Origin: Paraburkholderia bryophila
GTDB lineage: Bacteria > Pseudomonadota > Gammaproteobacteria > Burkholderiales > Burkholderiaceae
DNA length: 64,000 nucleotides
Assembly: GCF_003269035.1 (NCBI RefSeq)
Contig: NZ_QLTK01000035.1
Location: 1 to 64,000, forward strand
Reading direction: 5' to 3'
Part shown: one piece after another, positions 32,790 to 42,032 of the stretch
How the letters are laid out: each line of letters begins with the position of its first letter
How positions within the stretch are numbered: the first letter of the stretch is position 1
Made by a program: the position numbers and the translations under genes
The notes under the pieces: generated by a model
What the model saw: only the letters and a program-made list of their open reading frames with translations
Told to the model about the DNA's origin: nothing
The model's database searches: none

Positions 32790-34799
32790 TCATGTCCCGT
32801 TGCTACGACGCACGGTGTGTTCATGCAGCAGTGACACTAACGCCGCAGCACTCACAGGCTTTGGCAGGTGGCCGGTGAAACCTGCGGCCAAGGCGCGGTC
32901 TATATCGCCCGCGCGCGCCAACGCCGTCACTGCGAAGGCAGGCTTGCTGAATCCCGATGCCCGCGCTTTAGAAATAAACGAATAGCCATCTTCATCAGGC
33001 ATGCAGATATCTGAAAAGACGCAGTCGACGTCGTTGCTGGAAAGTATTTCACTGGCCCTGGCGGCTGAGCTGGCGGAATGGACGATGACGCCATAAGAAA
33101 TCAGCATCTCGCACAGAGCCTCCAGGGAATCGGCATCATCTTCAACAAGGAGGACTTCGATTCCGTCCAGACGCAGGTTCGACGCTTCAGCGGAGAGGGA
33201 CTCACCGGCGGTCAGCCTTTTTGGCGCGCCGAGTTGTTCCGAATGATGCGGCAAAGTGATCACGAACGTTGCCCCTTTCCCCAGTCCGTCACTGAACGCG
33301 GCGATTTTGCCGCCGTGCATCGCGACCAGCTTACGCGAGATCGCCAGACCGAGGCCTAGCCCTCCATGCTTGCGCGTCGTGGACCCATCAACCTGCGCGA
33401 ACGAGGCGAAGATCGTTTCAAGAAAATCCGGTGGTATTCCCTCTCCGCTGTCTTTGACTGTAATTCGGGCACCGCCGGCATCCGCAGCCAGCGTCACCCG
33501 GATTTCCCCTCCCGCGGGCGTGTGCCTTAATGCATTACCCAGAATGTTTGAAAAGACCTGCCTCAGACGAGCCGCGTCTCCAATGACCGGAGCAACCGAT
33601 CCAAACGAGCGCGCCAGTGCCACTCGCTTGCGCTGGGCGAGAGGCTCGATGGCGAGCAACTCGGCGTCCAACGCTTGCGCCAGATCGACGGCGTCAGATT
33701 CCATGTGCAGTTTGCCCGCGGCGACCCTGGACGCGTCAAGCAGATCGTCGACGAGACGCGCCTGGGCCATCGCGTTACGTCTGATAACCTCTGCGCACCG
33801 CCGGACAAACCCTTCCTCCTCCGGTTTTCGCTGGAGCAGTTCGGTCCACCCCAGAATTGCTGTAAGAGGCGTGCGAAGCTCGTGAGATGCCGTTGCAATG
33901 AAGGTGTCCTTCATCTGGCTGTCCTGTTCGGCCGCAATGCGCTGAAGGCGTTCGCTCTGCAATAGCTGCGCGCGATCCTGCTCCAGCCGCTTCTGCGTTG
34001 AAACGTCGATGGTGATGCCATCGAAACGCACCGGCGTTCCGCGGTCGTCCCGGCGCACCCCGCCCTTCGCCCGGATCCACCTGACTTCTCCGTTTTCCGA
34101 CAGCGACCGGTATTCAATGTCGTAGCTCTGGCCGTTCACGACTGCGGCGTCGACTGCCGCACGTGTCCTTGCGCGATCATCCGGATGCAGCCGGGAATAG
34201 AAAAAATCAAAGTCAATGACGAGATGTGACTTCGTCAACCAGAAATGTTCAGCACATTTTGCGTTCCAATAGATCAACCCCATTGGCAGCGGCACGTAAA
34301 ACGTTCCGATTTCGGCTGCATCGACCGCTGATTTCAATCGGCTAAGCGTTTCAAGCAGAAAGCGATGTGCGGTAGTCCCCGCTTTCCGCCTGAACCAGGG
34401 AGTTTGATGTCTACTGGTTGTCGGTGCCGTGTTCTGCGCGTCATCCAGTCGCTCGACTGGAGGCTCGGCCTGGCAGACAAGTATTCGGGATCCGGCTCCA
34501 TCCCGACGAGGGAAAACCGTCAGATGAGGCGAGCCAGCAGACGGCTCCCGACAAGGGAAGACCCGTGGACTTCCGCTGGCAAGCACCTCTTCGAGCATTG
34601 CCTGCAACGCAGCCGGATCGGGCAACCAGTCTGGAAATCCGAGCAGTTTGGGAACGTCGAGCACGTGTGTGTCTCGAGGCACATCACCGCCCGCGCCCAC
34701 AGGCGGCGTAACGACTCGCAAAGTCTCGCCAAAGACAATGACCGGCGCCACCTCCGACAATCCGGATGCGTCTGCTCCTTCTGCTGAATTTTTTCCCAT
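32790..34799 (-). CDS. PAS-containing hybrid histidine kinase
   Basis: Soluble hybrid kinase of 669 residues from the ATG at 34799; an upstream start at 34895 is possible. An unassigned N-terminal region is followed by a PAS_3 fold (IYWNAKCAEHFW, LHPDDRARTRAAV, FDGITIDVSTQKR), HisKA with TASHELRTPL, HATPase_c with NILGNALRHTP and GGLGLGLAISRKL, and a C-terminal receiver with Asp in FSDICMPDEDG. No membrane helices, so it senses something in the cytoplasm. It is divergent from the KaiC-like gene. Confidence 0.9.
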   Translation of the reverse strand: MGKNSAEGADASGLSEVAPVIVFGETLRVVTPPVGAGGDVPRDTHVLDVPKLLGFPDWLPDPAALQAMLEEVLASGSPRVFPCREPSAGSPHLTVFPRRDGAGSRILVCQAEPPVERLDDAQNTAPTTSRHQTPWFRRKAGTTAHRFLLETLSRLKSAVDAAEIGTFYVPLPMGLIYWNAKCAEHFWLTKSHLVIDFDFFYSRLHPDDRARTRAAVDAAVVNGQSYDIEYRSLSENGEVRWIRAKGGVRRDDRGTPVRFDGITIDVSTQKRLEQDRAQLLQSERLQRIAAEQDSQMKDTFIATASHELRTPLTAILGWTELLQRKPEEEGFVRRCAEVIRRNAMAQARLVDDLLDASRVAAGKLHMESDAVDLAQALDAELLAIEPLAQRKRVALARSFGSVAPVIGDAARLRQVFSNILGNALRHTPAGGEIRVTLAADAGGARITVKDSGEGIPPDFLETIFASFAQVDGSTTRKHGGLGLGLAISRKLVAMHGGKIAAFSDGLGKGATFVITLPHHSEQLGAPKRLTAGESLSAEASNLRLDGIEVLLVEDDADSLEALCEMLISYGVIVHSASSAARASEILSSNDVDCVFSDICMPDEDGYSFISKARASGFSKPAFAVTALARAGDIDRALAAGFTGHLPKPVSAAALVSLLHEHTVRRSNGT

Positions 34800-35127
34800 G
34801 CGCTTCAATGTGGTTACGCTCTCGAAGAGCACTATGTTGTACCCTACCCACCATGCCGCCGCTGCAACAGCTTCGCCAGGCATCCGTCCCAGCAAGCTAC
34901 AGCTCGTAAGAGCGTACCTCTTTGAGGTGCTTTTCGAACTGATTCAGTGAAACGCCGAAGCGCTGCAGCCACAAAATTGTACGTTCGGCCTGCATACAAT
35001 TTCCCCCACAAAAATGAGAAAATAAAGCTTGCTGCGTCGGCTCATCAGCCGAGAGACCATTGCCCGACTGTTCCTACATCAAGGCAGTCAATGGCCAGCC
35101 AAACATCTTATCGAATACCTTCAGGCG
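34800..35127. other. Intergenic region between hybrid kinase and KaiC-like gene
   Basis: 328 bp between divergent genes. It holds an 8-bp perfect inverted repeat AAATTGTA (34974-34981) and TACAATTT (34995-35002) separated by 13 bp, a good candidate operator. It also includes possible N-terminal extensions of both neighbours if upstream starts are used. No RNA gene seen. Confidence 0.45.
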
Positions 35128-36567
35128 ATGGCACAGAGCATAAAGCGGTTGACCAGTCAGGTCCCCGGTTTCGACACGATCCTGGGAGGCGGCCTGCTTG
35201 CAGGTTCTTCCTATATTCTTCAAGGACGTCCGGGCGCGGGCAAAACTATCCTTGCCAACCAGATTGCTTTCGCTCAGGCACGACAGGGTGGCAAGGTACT
35301 TTACATTACCCTTCTGGCCGAGTCGCACGACCGGCTTTTCCAGTCGCTTTCAACCCTGCGTTTTTATGAAGCAAACCGGGTTGGCAAAGATCTGACTTAT
35401 CTGAGCCTGTTCCGCACCTTGCGCACGGAAGGCCTGACCGCTCTGGTCGACCTGTTGCGCAAGGAGCTCGCCCGTCAGGGTTCAACCATGCTCATCCTCG
35501 ACGGACTGCTTAATGCGCGGGAGAGCGGACAAAGCAATCTTGACGTAAAAGCGTTTGTGTCGGAACTCCAGGGGCATGCGGCATTTAGTGGTTGCACGGT
35601 TCTTTTCCTGACGAGCGCCAGGATTGACGACTCGAGTCCGGAGCACACCATGGTAGATGGCGTGCTGCAGCTCGATGAAGAACTGTTTGGTTCACGCACA
35701 GTGCGCCGCATGCGGGTCACGAAGTCGCGCGGCAGCAAGGCGCTCGGCGGCTTGCACCACTACCAGATCTGCGATAGCGGAATCGTTGTCTATCCTCGCC
35801 TTGAAGCGCATCTCCATCACCCTTCCAACACGGATCACGCGCCAACGAATCGGGTTCCAAGTGGCATTGACGATCTTGACGGCCGCATCGGCGGCGGCTT
35901 ACCTGAGTTCTCCGCCACCGCAGTAGTCGGGCCCGGCGGTAGTGGCAAAACGAGTTTTGGTCTGAACTTTTTGCGTCTTGCAACCCCCGAGCAACCTGCG
36001 TTGCACTTTGGTTTCTACGAAACGCCCGCGCGGCTCGCGAGCAAGGCGCACGCGCTCGACATCGACATCGACGAACTGGTTACTGCCGGAGCACTTTCCC
36101 TTCTGTGGAATCCACTGACCGAGAACGTCATCGATGGTCTGGCTTATCAGCTTCTGGAAGCCGTCGAGACCCGTCGCGTGTCGCGACTGGTGATCGATGG
36201 CCTGGCAGGTTTCGAGCGCGCTGCGGTTGACAGTCACCGGGTTATCGAGTTTCTCGCGGCACTGACCAACCAGTTGCGCACCCTGAACGTCACCACGCTT
36301 TGTACATGGGAAACGCGCGGGTTGTCCGCACCCGCGCTCAATGCATCGTCGCCCGAAGTGCTCAGCCTCTTCGACAACGTCATTGGAATGCAACTCGACG
36401 AAGTGGACGGCATGATTTTCCACGGCATGAAAGTCGTCAAAATCAGAGACAGCGCGTTCGCGCCCACCGTCACAAAGCTGATCATCCCTAACTCGACGAC
36501 AGGTGTGATCTTGTCCGATCCGGGCAAGCACGAGCCCGATAATGCTGGGCACGCGCCGCGTTCCTAA
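35128..36567 (+). CDS. Double-domain KaiC-like ATPase
   Basis: Protein of 479 residues from ATG 35128, made of two RecA/KaiC domains in tandem: Walker A GRPGAGKT in the first (about residue 33) and GPGGSGKT in the second (about 270). Each domain starts with the KaiC phrase VPGFDTILGGGL or PSGIDDLDGRIGGGL. Without kaiA/kaiB it is unlikely to be a full circadian clock; such proteins occur with histidine kinases and receivers as signalling ATPases. It forms an operon with the receiver gene downstream. Confidence 0.88.
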   Translation: MAQSIKRLTSQVPGFDTILGGGLLAGSSYILQGRPGAGKTILANQIAFAQARQGGKVLYITLLAESHDRLFQSLSTLRFYEANRVGKDLTYLSLFRTLRTEGLTALVDLLRKELARQGSTMLILDGLLNARESGQSNLDVKAFVSELQGHAAFSGCTVLFLTSARIDDSSPEHTMVDGVLQLDEELFGSRTVRRMRVTKSRGSKALGGLHHYQICDSGIVVYPRLEAHLHHPSNTDHAPTNRVPSGIDDLDGRIGGGLPEFSATAVVGPGGSGKTSFGLNFLRLATPEQPALHFGFYETPARLASKAHALDIDIDELVTAGALSLLWNPLTENVIDGLAYQLLEAVETRRVSRLVIDGLAGFERAAVDSHRVIEFLAALTNQLRTLNVTTLCTWETRGLSAPALNASSPEVLSLFDNVIGMQLDEVDGMIFHGMKVVKIRDSAFAPTVTKLIIPNSTTGVILSDPGKHEPDNAGHAPRS

Positions 36568-36615
36568 CGACATGCGTAACAAGAAACGCGTGGGAAAAAG
36601 CACGGACGGCGAGGC

Positions 36616-36996
36616 ATGACGACAATTGTTGTGGTGGACGACGAATACCTGATTACCGACTTCCTCTCGTTCTTCCTGAGAGAAGCGGGGTATTCCGTGC
36701 ATGTTGCGCGTGACGGCAACGCGGGGCTGGACGTTATCGCCACAGTCACACCTGATATCGTCATTACCGACTTCATGATGCCAGCAATGTCAGGGTTGGA
36801 GCTTGCACTCGCGCTCAAGGCCGACGAGGCGCTTGCACACATTCCGATTATTCTCGCGAGTGCAGCGCAAGGCGCAACGGCCCGCGAACATTCGCAACTC
36901 TTTGCTGCCGTCCTCGACAAACCATACCCCCCGTCCCTGCTGCTGGATGCAATCGCGGGCGCTCTGGAAGGTCCGTCCAATCCGGAAACTGGATGA
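36616..36996 (+). CDS. Single-domain response regulator
   Basis: CheY-like receiver of 126 residues: acidic pair VVDDE near residue 8, phospho-acceptor D52 (VITDFMMP) and Lys in LDKPYPPS. No output domain. It lies 48 bases behind the KaiC-like gene on the same strand, so it probably relays phosphate from the divergent hybrid kinase to the KaiC-like ATPase or another partner. Confidence 0.9.
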   Translation: MTTIVVVDDEYLITDFLSFFLREAGYSVHVARDGNAGLDVIATVTPDIVITDFMMPAMSGLELALALKADEALAHIPIILASAAQGATAREHSQLFAAVLDKPYPPSLLLDAIAGALEGPSNPETG

Positions 36997-37582
36997 GTAG
37001 CGTGGAATAGCCTGGACCGTTAGAGAAACAGGCTAATGGTGGTCATCCGAAATACGTGTCTCGTATGTGGCGGCAGCATTAGATTCGTACACACTATCGA
37101 TCCATAAATTCCCAAGTACCGATTTGTCCTGGAAAGGAATAACAAGCTTGTTATGCCACCGGCATCCGCCAATAGCCAACATGACGGACTTTTGCGCGAT
37201 TTCATTAATTCTGAAAGAGCACGCGAGGCCAGACGACAGCCCGCTATGAGAATCGCATACGCGCCAGCGTTGCACGCGTAGATCGCATGGGTACGGCCCA
37301 ATCATTGGACTTAAAACGTCCCGATGGCCCGGAGCGGTTTTCATGTGCTGCGCGCACACCGGCGCCCAACGTCACGTGATAGCGGCAACACAAACCTGAG
37401 AATCCCAAAATAATCTTCCTGGTGCTTGACGCCGGATGAGCCAAGTTTCTCGTGATCAAATCGATGCTCAGGGATCGCCAAACAGCAGCCATGAACGCCT
37501 GGATAAAGGGTACCGCGTTTTCGGGGAACGCGAATTGCTAGCGCATGCATATGCTTAATCAACATACACAGGCAGACGTCGC
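36997..37582. other. Low-GC gap between two receiver genes
   Basis: 586 bp of visibly lower GC content. On the minus strand 37033-37359 there is a 108-codon ORF whose C-terminal half (KLVIPFQDKSVLGNLWIDSV) has a plausible protein composition, but there is no family match or good ribosome-binding site. It may be a degenerate or horizontally acquired gene. Confidence 0.3.
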
Positions 37583-37948
37583 ATGCACTCCATTCTGCTT
37601 GTTGATGACGAGCCGGATATTTTGACGGCTTGGCACCTGATTCTGGTTGAAGAAGGGTATGAGGTGCGTTGCGCCGCGAACGGGGCCGAGGCACTCCAGT
37701 TTCTGGACGATTGGCGGCCGGACCTTATCATCACCGACTGGATGATGCCCTTGGTAGATGGGGGGGAACTCTGCCGCCATATCAGATCGCATCCGGAATT
37801 GTCGCGCATCCCCGTGCTTGTTCACACGGCCGCCCCGGCAGCCGCTGAGGAGGCCGAATGCTACGACGTCTGCCTGCGAAAGCCGGCGGCTGTCAAAGTC
37901 GTCCTCGCAACCGTGGCGAAGCTTTGTGGCAGCGCGTACACAGACTAG
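37583..37948 (+). CDS. Single-domain response regulator
   Basis: CheY-like receiver of 121 residues with VDDEPDI near residue 7, phospho-acceptor D52 (IITDWMMP) and C-terminal Lys in CLRKPAAVK. No DNA-binding domain. It is separated from the KaiC/receiver pair by a gene-poor 586-bp gap, so it probably has its own promoter. It may serve the same hybrid kinase. Confidence 0.9.
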   Translation: MHSILLVDDEPDILTAWHLILVEEGYEVRCAANGAEALQFLDDWRPDLIITDWMMPLVDGGELCRHIRSHPELSRIPVLVHTAAPAAAEEAECYDVCLRKPAAVKVVLATVAKLCGSAYTD

Positions 37949-38146
37949 GCGTTCAACGCCGAATTCAACGCCCGCGAGCAACCGGGTAGTGGCGGCGGCT
38001 CTCGTCCGCGCCCAGTCCGACTTCAAATTGCGAAGCCGAAAATCTCGCGCGCAACGACCGCGAGACGCATGGCCGCGATCTTGACGAGAGCATCGAGCGC
38101 GGCGAGTTTCCGCGCCGGACGCTCTTCATCCGGCACGCTCGAGGAA

Positions 38147-38168
38147 GACCCGACGTGATGTTGTCGGG
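38147..38168 (-). terminator. Hairpin behind exported-protein operon
   Basis: ACCCGAC (38147-38153) pairs with GTCGGGT (38162-38168) around an 8-base loop, downstream of the minus-strand gene ending at 38191. No strong T-tract. Confidence 0.35.
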
Positions 38169-38190
38169 TGCGCCCTTTATGCATCCATCT

Positions 38191-38886
38191 TTAGTGCGCC
38201 GCCTTTGCCGACATGTACTGTTCTCGCACTGCCAGGCCTCCATAAGGCAAGTGAGACGCTGTCACCGTCGCAACATAGTCTGAATACGAATATTCCACCC
38301 TTGCCACCGCCACGGGTTTTTCCATTAGAGAGGTCAAGGTGGCATCGCCGGTCGTCGCTGTCGGCGCTCCAAGGGCTTCGCGCAGATTTTCCAGGGCAAT
38401 CCGCCAGCTCTGCCTGGTCTCGGATTCAGTCATGCCCCGGCGGTAAAGATTGATCGCCATGAGTGTGCGGTCCGGTTTAAAGCTGAACCATATTTCGCTA
38501 ACAGGCGGGCCGTTTGTGCGAAGCAGTTGCGCCGGTACGCCGCGACAGCGCAGATAGCGAAAACCACGTGAAATCTCGTCGCAATGCACGTTGTCGCGTG
38601 CCATCTGTCCGGCCACGTCCATCTCCGTACTGCGATCGAGCTGGAGCCCGAGCGCCGGACGGTCCGGCGCCGCAAGCGAGCCTCGCTCCCTCGAAATGGC
38701 GTTGTTCCGCATGGAGAGGACGACCTGTGAATCGACCGTATCGACCGGGCATGAAACGCCGAGTCTGGCTAGAAGCTGCCGCCCCTGCGACGTGTGCATC
38801 CAGCCGATCGCAGCGATGCTCACGCACATCGCTGCAACGAGGCCAGCCATGATGCGCGTGCCTCGCGCCGCCGTTAGCCGGAGCAT
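38191..38886 (-). CDS. Membrane-anchored exported protein of unknown function
   Basis: Protein of 231 residues, start at ATG 38886. An N-terminal hydrophobic stretch (IMAGLVAAMCVSIAAIGWM, about 13-31) is an uncleaved anchor or signal sequence. The rest is a soluble extracytoplasmic domain with four cysteines, two of them in NVHCDEISRGFRYLRCRG. No family recognised. It overlaps the upstream lipoprotein gene by 13 bases, so they are expressed together and may interact. Confidence 0.72.
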   Translation of the reverse strand: MLRLTAARGTRIMAGLVAAMCVSIAAIGWMHTSQGRQLLARLGVSCPVDTVDSQVVLSMRNNAISRERGSLAAPDRPALGLQLDRSTEMDVAGQMARDNVHCDEISRGFRYLRCRGVPAQLLRTNGPPVSEIWFSFKPDRTLMAINLYRRGMTESETRQSWRIALENLREALGAPTATTGDATLTSLMEKPVAVARVEYSYSDYVATVTASHLPYGGLAVREQYMSAKAAH

Positions 38887-39563
38887 GATGTCGCAACCGT
38901 AGGAGGCAGATAAAGCGGGCCACCCGGCGTAGCGGTCGTGATGGTGCCGCGCAGGTTGAACAGCGTTGGCACCGCACTGTATTGGAACTTTGTGCCAACC
39001 GGAATGCCAGCGGAATTGGTCATGGTAAGCGGATACGTTCCATTGGTCGTCGAGGTCAAGGCGGCGAAGTCCGCGGCGGGCAGCTTGCTTTGGAACGTCG
39101 CGACCAGATCCACCATGAACTGATCGAACACGCAGCCAGGAACGCCGACGTCGTTGTGTGCGGTCGTCATGTCCTGACACATCTCGGGTTGGGCGTCGAC
39201 ATCGCCGGCAACTTTCACCGGTCCCGGATAGGTGTACGGACCGCCGAGGAGCGATTCGAACTGCAGCGTCAAACATGCTTCCAGGCGGGCGGGGGTGTCA
39301 TGCGCCGCACTGCTTTTGCTGGTATTGCCAGTTACCGCTGCAAAATACGGCGCCTCGACCGGATCGGCCAAAAGACCCGTGACTGCCGCGTTCACGACGC
39401 CGGCCACGGCCGCGGGGGCAGCCGAGTCACCCCCGAGTGCGGACCAGATCGCCTGATTCTCGGGATGCTGAACCACCGGCGGACTGAGATCATTGCCGCC
39501 GCCACAAGCAGTGAGCGCCACCAGTGCTGCCGCGGCCGACAGGATGCCAACGAACCGTTTCAT
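38874..39563 (-). CDS. Lipoprotein with truncated-globin-like sequence
   Basis: Protein of 229 residues, start at ATG 39563. Lipobox LTAC places the lipidated Cys at 20. The mature domain carries a pattern resembling group I truncated haemoglobins: PYFAAVTGN, LTLQFESLLGGPYTYPG, MTTAHNDVGVPGCVFDQFM with a candidate proximal His, and DLVATFQSKL. If correct, this is a membrane-anchored globin-like protein outside the cytoplasm. Several insertions are present, so haem binding is not certain. It shares an operon with the gene ending at 38191. Confidence 0.7.
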   Translation of the reverse strand: MKRFVGILSAAAALVALTACGGGNDLSPPVVQHPENQAIWSALGGDSAAPAAVAGVVNAAVTGLLADPVEAPYFAAVTGNTSKSSAAHDTPARLEACLTLQFESLLGGPYTYPGPVKVAGDVDAQPEMCQDMTTAHNDVGVPGCVFDQFMVDLVATFQSKLPAADFAALTSTTNGTYPLTMTNSAGIPVGTKFQYSAVPTLFNLRGTITTATPGGPLYLPPTVATSCSG

Positions 39564-40575
39564 GGATTGTCTCCTCAGGAAGCCATCGCGACGCCGTTGT
39601 CTCAAGTGCAACGATAGGCACTGCGGCGGGACGGTAAAGCTCTTATACGTGGGCTGAGGTAGAACGGATGCAGCGTGCGCTTCCCTCGACGAAGGCGTGG
39701 ATAGAACATGGTGGCGGCGTCAGCTGTCATAACGCATACCGGCCCTGCAATATGTAGCCATGCAGCGGTCCTGCGCGCCGCAGACACGAATGGGCCAATC
39801 CATTGATCTGACAATTCAGTCAGCGCGCGCTGCTCCCGCCGCGGCTGCCGTCTATGACCGGCCATCCCACAGTCCAGACAGGGACGTGTGACCCGCAACG
39901 CCTTCACGCCTGTGTCGGCGCAACGCGTTCCGTGGGGCATGCGCTACCGATCCTGGGCGACCTAATCCGTTGGCTGATCGAGCAACGTTATGTCCGGGTC
40001 ACTTCCTTTGCTCGCATGAAGGCGAACGCCTCCTGGATTATCAGGCACGACCATCTGATCCCAGGCGACCGGGTTATCGTGATCGGCCAGCAGAATACTC
40101 GATGGATGCGGATTCGCTACGCAGGTGGAGGCAAATCATCCGCCGAAGTCTTGAAGAAAAAACAGGACGTCGCTCGATAACGGGCACGACGCCCCCCCTC
40201 AGTCATTGGTAGAGCCGTCGACTCAACTACTCAACGATATCCGATCTTGAACGGCGACCGAACGACGGCGAATGGGACGATCCGGACTACGGCGACCACG
40301 ATTGAACTGAACGGCACAAATGTCGCGCACGAAAGCGATGACCTGTGCATCTGCGGGTGCAATCCGCCGCCGAAGTCGATTGCCTCGCAGAACATGATGT
40401 CCACCGACGCATGGCGGTCAGGATTCAGCGAGTTGGAACTGAGGTTGGCGGTGCACGCCTCGCGAAACCGGCTCGCTCATCGAGTTGCATCCCCTGTGCG
40501 TAACTGGATCGATGTTCGGAGCGTCTCGGACGCGGTTGACGGCTCGCACAGATGCGCCGCGCGACTCCTGGCCAA
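39564..40575. other. Gene-poor 1-kb region
   Basis: No gene is strongly supported. A plus-strand ORF at 39854-40180 (108 codons) has a plausible C-terminal half (SWIIRHDHLIPGDRVIVIGQ) but no family or clear ribosome-binding site. Near 40200-40300 a start-less frame ends DDPDYGDHD-stop, which resembles a protein tail. The region looks like decayed coding sequence. Confidence 0.3.
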
Positions 40576-41199
40576 TCACCTCATTGTGGCCTTCGGCAGT
40601 TGCCAGCCGTGCGTGACGGCAAGCATCCGCAGCACGAAGCAGACCGCCCCGCCGAGCAGCGCAGCCGCGACCGGTGGCACACCAAAGCGTCGCGCGGCCA
40701 CGAGCGCAACACCGCCGACGAATGCCGCACTCGCATAGATATCGGCGACCAGGATTAGCGGCACGCGCGCGAGCAGCAGGTCGCGAATGACGCCGCCGCC
40801 CACACCAGTTACCGTACCCATAAGCGTTGCGATAAATGGTCCGATCCCATAGTTGAGCGCCTTCTGCGTGCCTGCGCACGCGAACAGCGCGAGCCCCGCC
40901 GCGTCGAGCGTCGTGACGACCATCGGAGGCAGCTCGCGCGCCGCGCCGTGAAAGACGAAGGTCAGCAGTCCCGTCACAAACGCGAGCACGGGATAGCGCC
41001 AGTCGCGTACCGCGTTCGGCGGCGTTGCGCCGATCAGAAGATCGCGGATCACGCCGCCGCCCAGCGCGACGACGAATGACAGCACCATCACGCCGAGCAG
41101 GTCGAGACCACCTTGCATAGCGGCGAACGCGCCTTCCAGCCCGAACACAACGGTGCCCGCAAGGTCGGCCGCCAGCACGACCGTTTCGATTCTTTTCAT
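40576..41199 (-). CDS. TRIC-type / UPF0126 membrane channel protein
   Basis: Integral membrane protein of 207 residues with about seven helices in two inverted halves, each holding the signature GGGVIRDLL (near 49-57 and 134-142). Prokaryotic TRIC homologues form trimeric potassium-permeable channels. Start at ATG 41199, giving the usual family length. It is isolated between two gene-poor regions and its physiological role is not shown by context. Confidence 0.92.
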   Translation of the reverse strand: MKRIETVVLAADLAGTVVFGLEGAFAAMQGGLDLLGVMVLSFVVALGGGVIRDLLIGATPPNAVRDWRYPVLAFVTGLLTFVFHGAARELPPMVVTTLDAAGLALFACAGTQKALNYGIGPFIATLMGTVTGVGGGVIRDLLLARVPLILVADIYASAAFVGGVALVAARRFGVPPVAAALLGGAVCFVLRMLAVTHGWQLPKATMR

Positions 41200-41899
41200 G
41201 GGTGTCGAGAGCTTTGTGAAGAGGAGGATCGGCACGATGCCGTCCGATGACTCACCGCAACGGGCACCGCGACTAGCCCTTGCAACTAGCCGCACCCGTT
41301 GGCGCGCAAGCTATACCATGACATTTGCGTTTGCCTTTCTGGAGCGCGCGCACCATCGCCACCGGTAGCCAGAAAACCGCCAGTTGGTTGGCTACCAGGA
41401 TGTACGAAGGCGAACGAAACACCGAAGAAGGACCGGGAGAGCTTTCTGGCATTCTACGACTTCGTGGCCTGGTACTGGCAGCATTTGCGGCATCTGACTT
41501 TATGCTGCGTGAAGTATCTGGGTAAATTCCGCTCAAGGCGCTCGAACCGGCTTTGTCGAGTTACTGAGGCTGTCGCGTAGAAATGTTGAGATGACAAGTT
41601 GCAGATTGCGCTATTACGCAAACGCTTTCCTGCGGTGACCGTGATAAAGCGATTTCGTCTTCTTCATCATTTCATTCTACCGCCGCCTCCCGATCAACCT
41701 GACAGTGCCGGTGCAACTGTCGTCCTGCCATATTGCTCTCTCTTCCCACACAAAACCCATTTCGCTACTCAAACTTCGTGCGGACATTGTGCGGAACGTT
41801 GATGGAAGCAGCGAGTACGTCGTTACCCAAAAACCGCGCTGAAATCAGCGATCTGGAAGGCGTTTTCGGAGGATATCGGAACGGCCCGGACGCCATGGC
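41200..41899. other. Gene-poor region 3' of tRNA-Sec
   Basis: 700 bp without a convincing gene on either strand. Short ORFs overlap one another in several frames and none has a good start or family. It contains the probable terminator of the fdo-sel operon at 41829-41850. No repeat of the tRNA 3' end, integrase or insertion sequence was found, so an island insertion at this tRNA is not supported. Confidence 0.4.
41829..41850 (-). terminator. Probable terminator after tRNA-Sec
   Basis: On the minus strand CGCTGA-TT-TCAGCG is followed by CGGTTTTT, about 50 bases behind the tRNA 3' end. The stem is only 6 bp with a minimal loop, so strength is uncertain. Confidence 0.45.
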
Positions 41900-41995
41900 T
41901 GGCGGAAGGCAGCCGGAGTCGAACCGACCTGAGCGTGTCTGACACCCTCAACTGGGTTTGAAGCCCAGCCGCACCACCGGATGCGAATGCCTTCC
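41900..41995 (-). tRNA. selC: tRNA-Sec (anticodon TCA)
   Basis: A 96-base minus-strand gene with an encoded CCA (41900-41902) and the hallmarks of bacterial tRNA-Sec: an 8-bp acceptor stem (GGAAGGCA pairing with TGCCTTCC), UCA anticodon (41959-41961) within GGGCTTCAAACCC, a long variable arm, and T-loop GGTTCGACTCC. It inserts selenocysteine at UGA. It lies 37 bases behind selB on the same strand, so it is probably processed from the fdo-sel transcript. Confidence 0.95.
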
Positions 41996-42032
41996 TACGG
42001 TGATTGAACCACGCGAACCACGTGCTACTTTT

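Noticed and set aside
35128..36567. Genuine circadian clock (KaiABC)
   Set aside because: kaiA and kaiB are absent; double-domain KaiC homologues with kinases are common without a clock.
41200..41999. Genomic island inserted at tRNA-Sec
   Set aside because: No integrase, no repeat of the tRNA 3' end and no mobile genes were found nearby.
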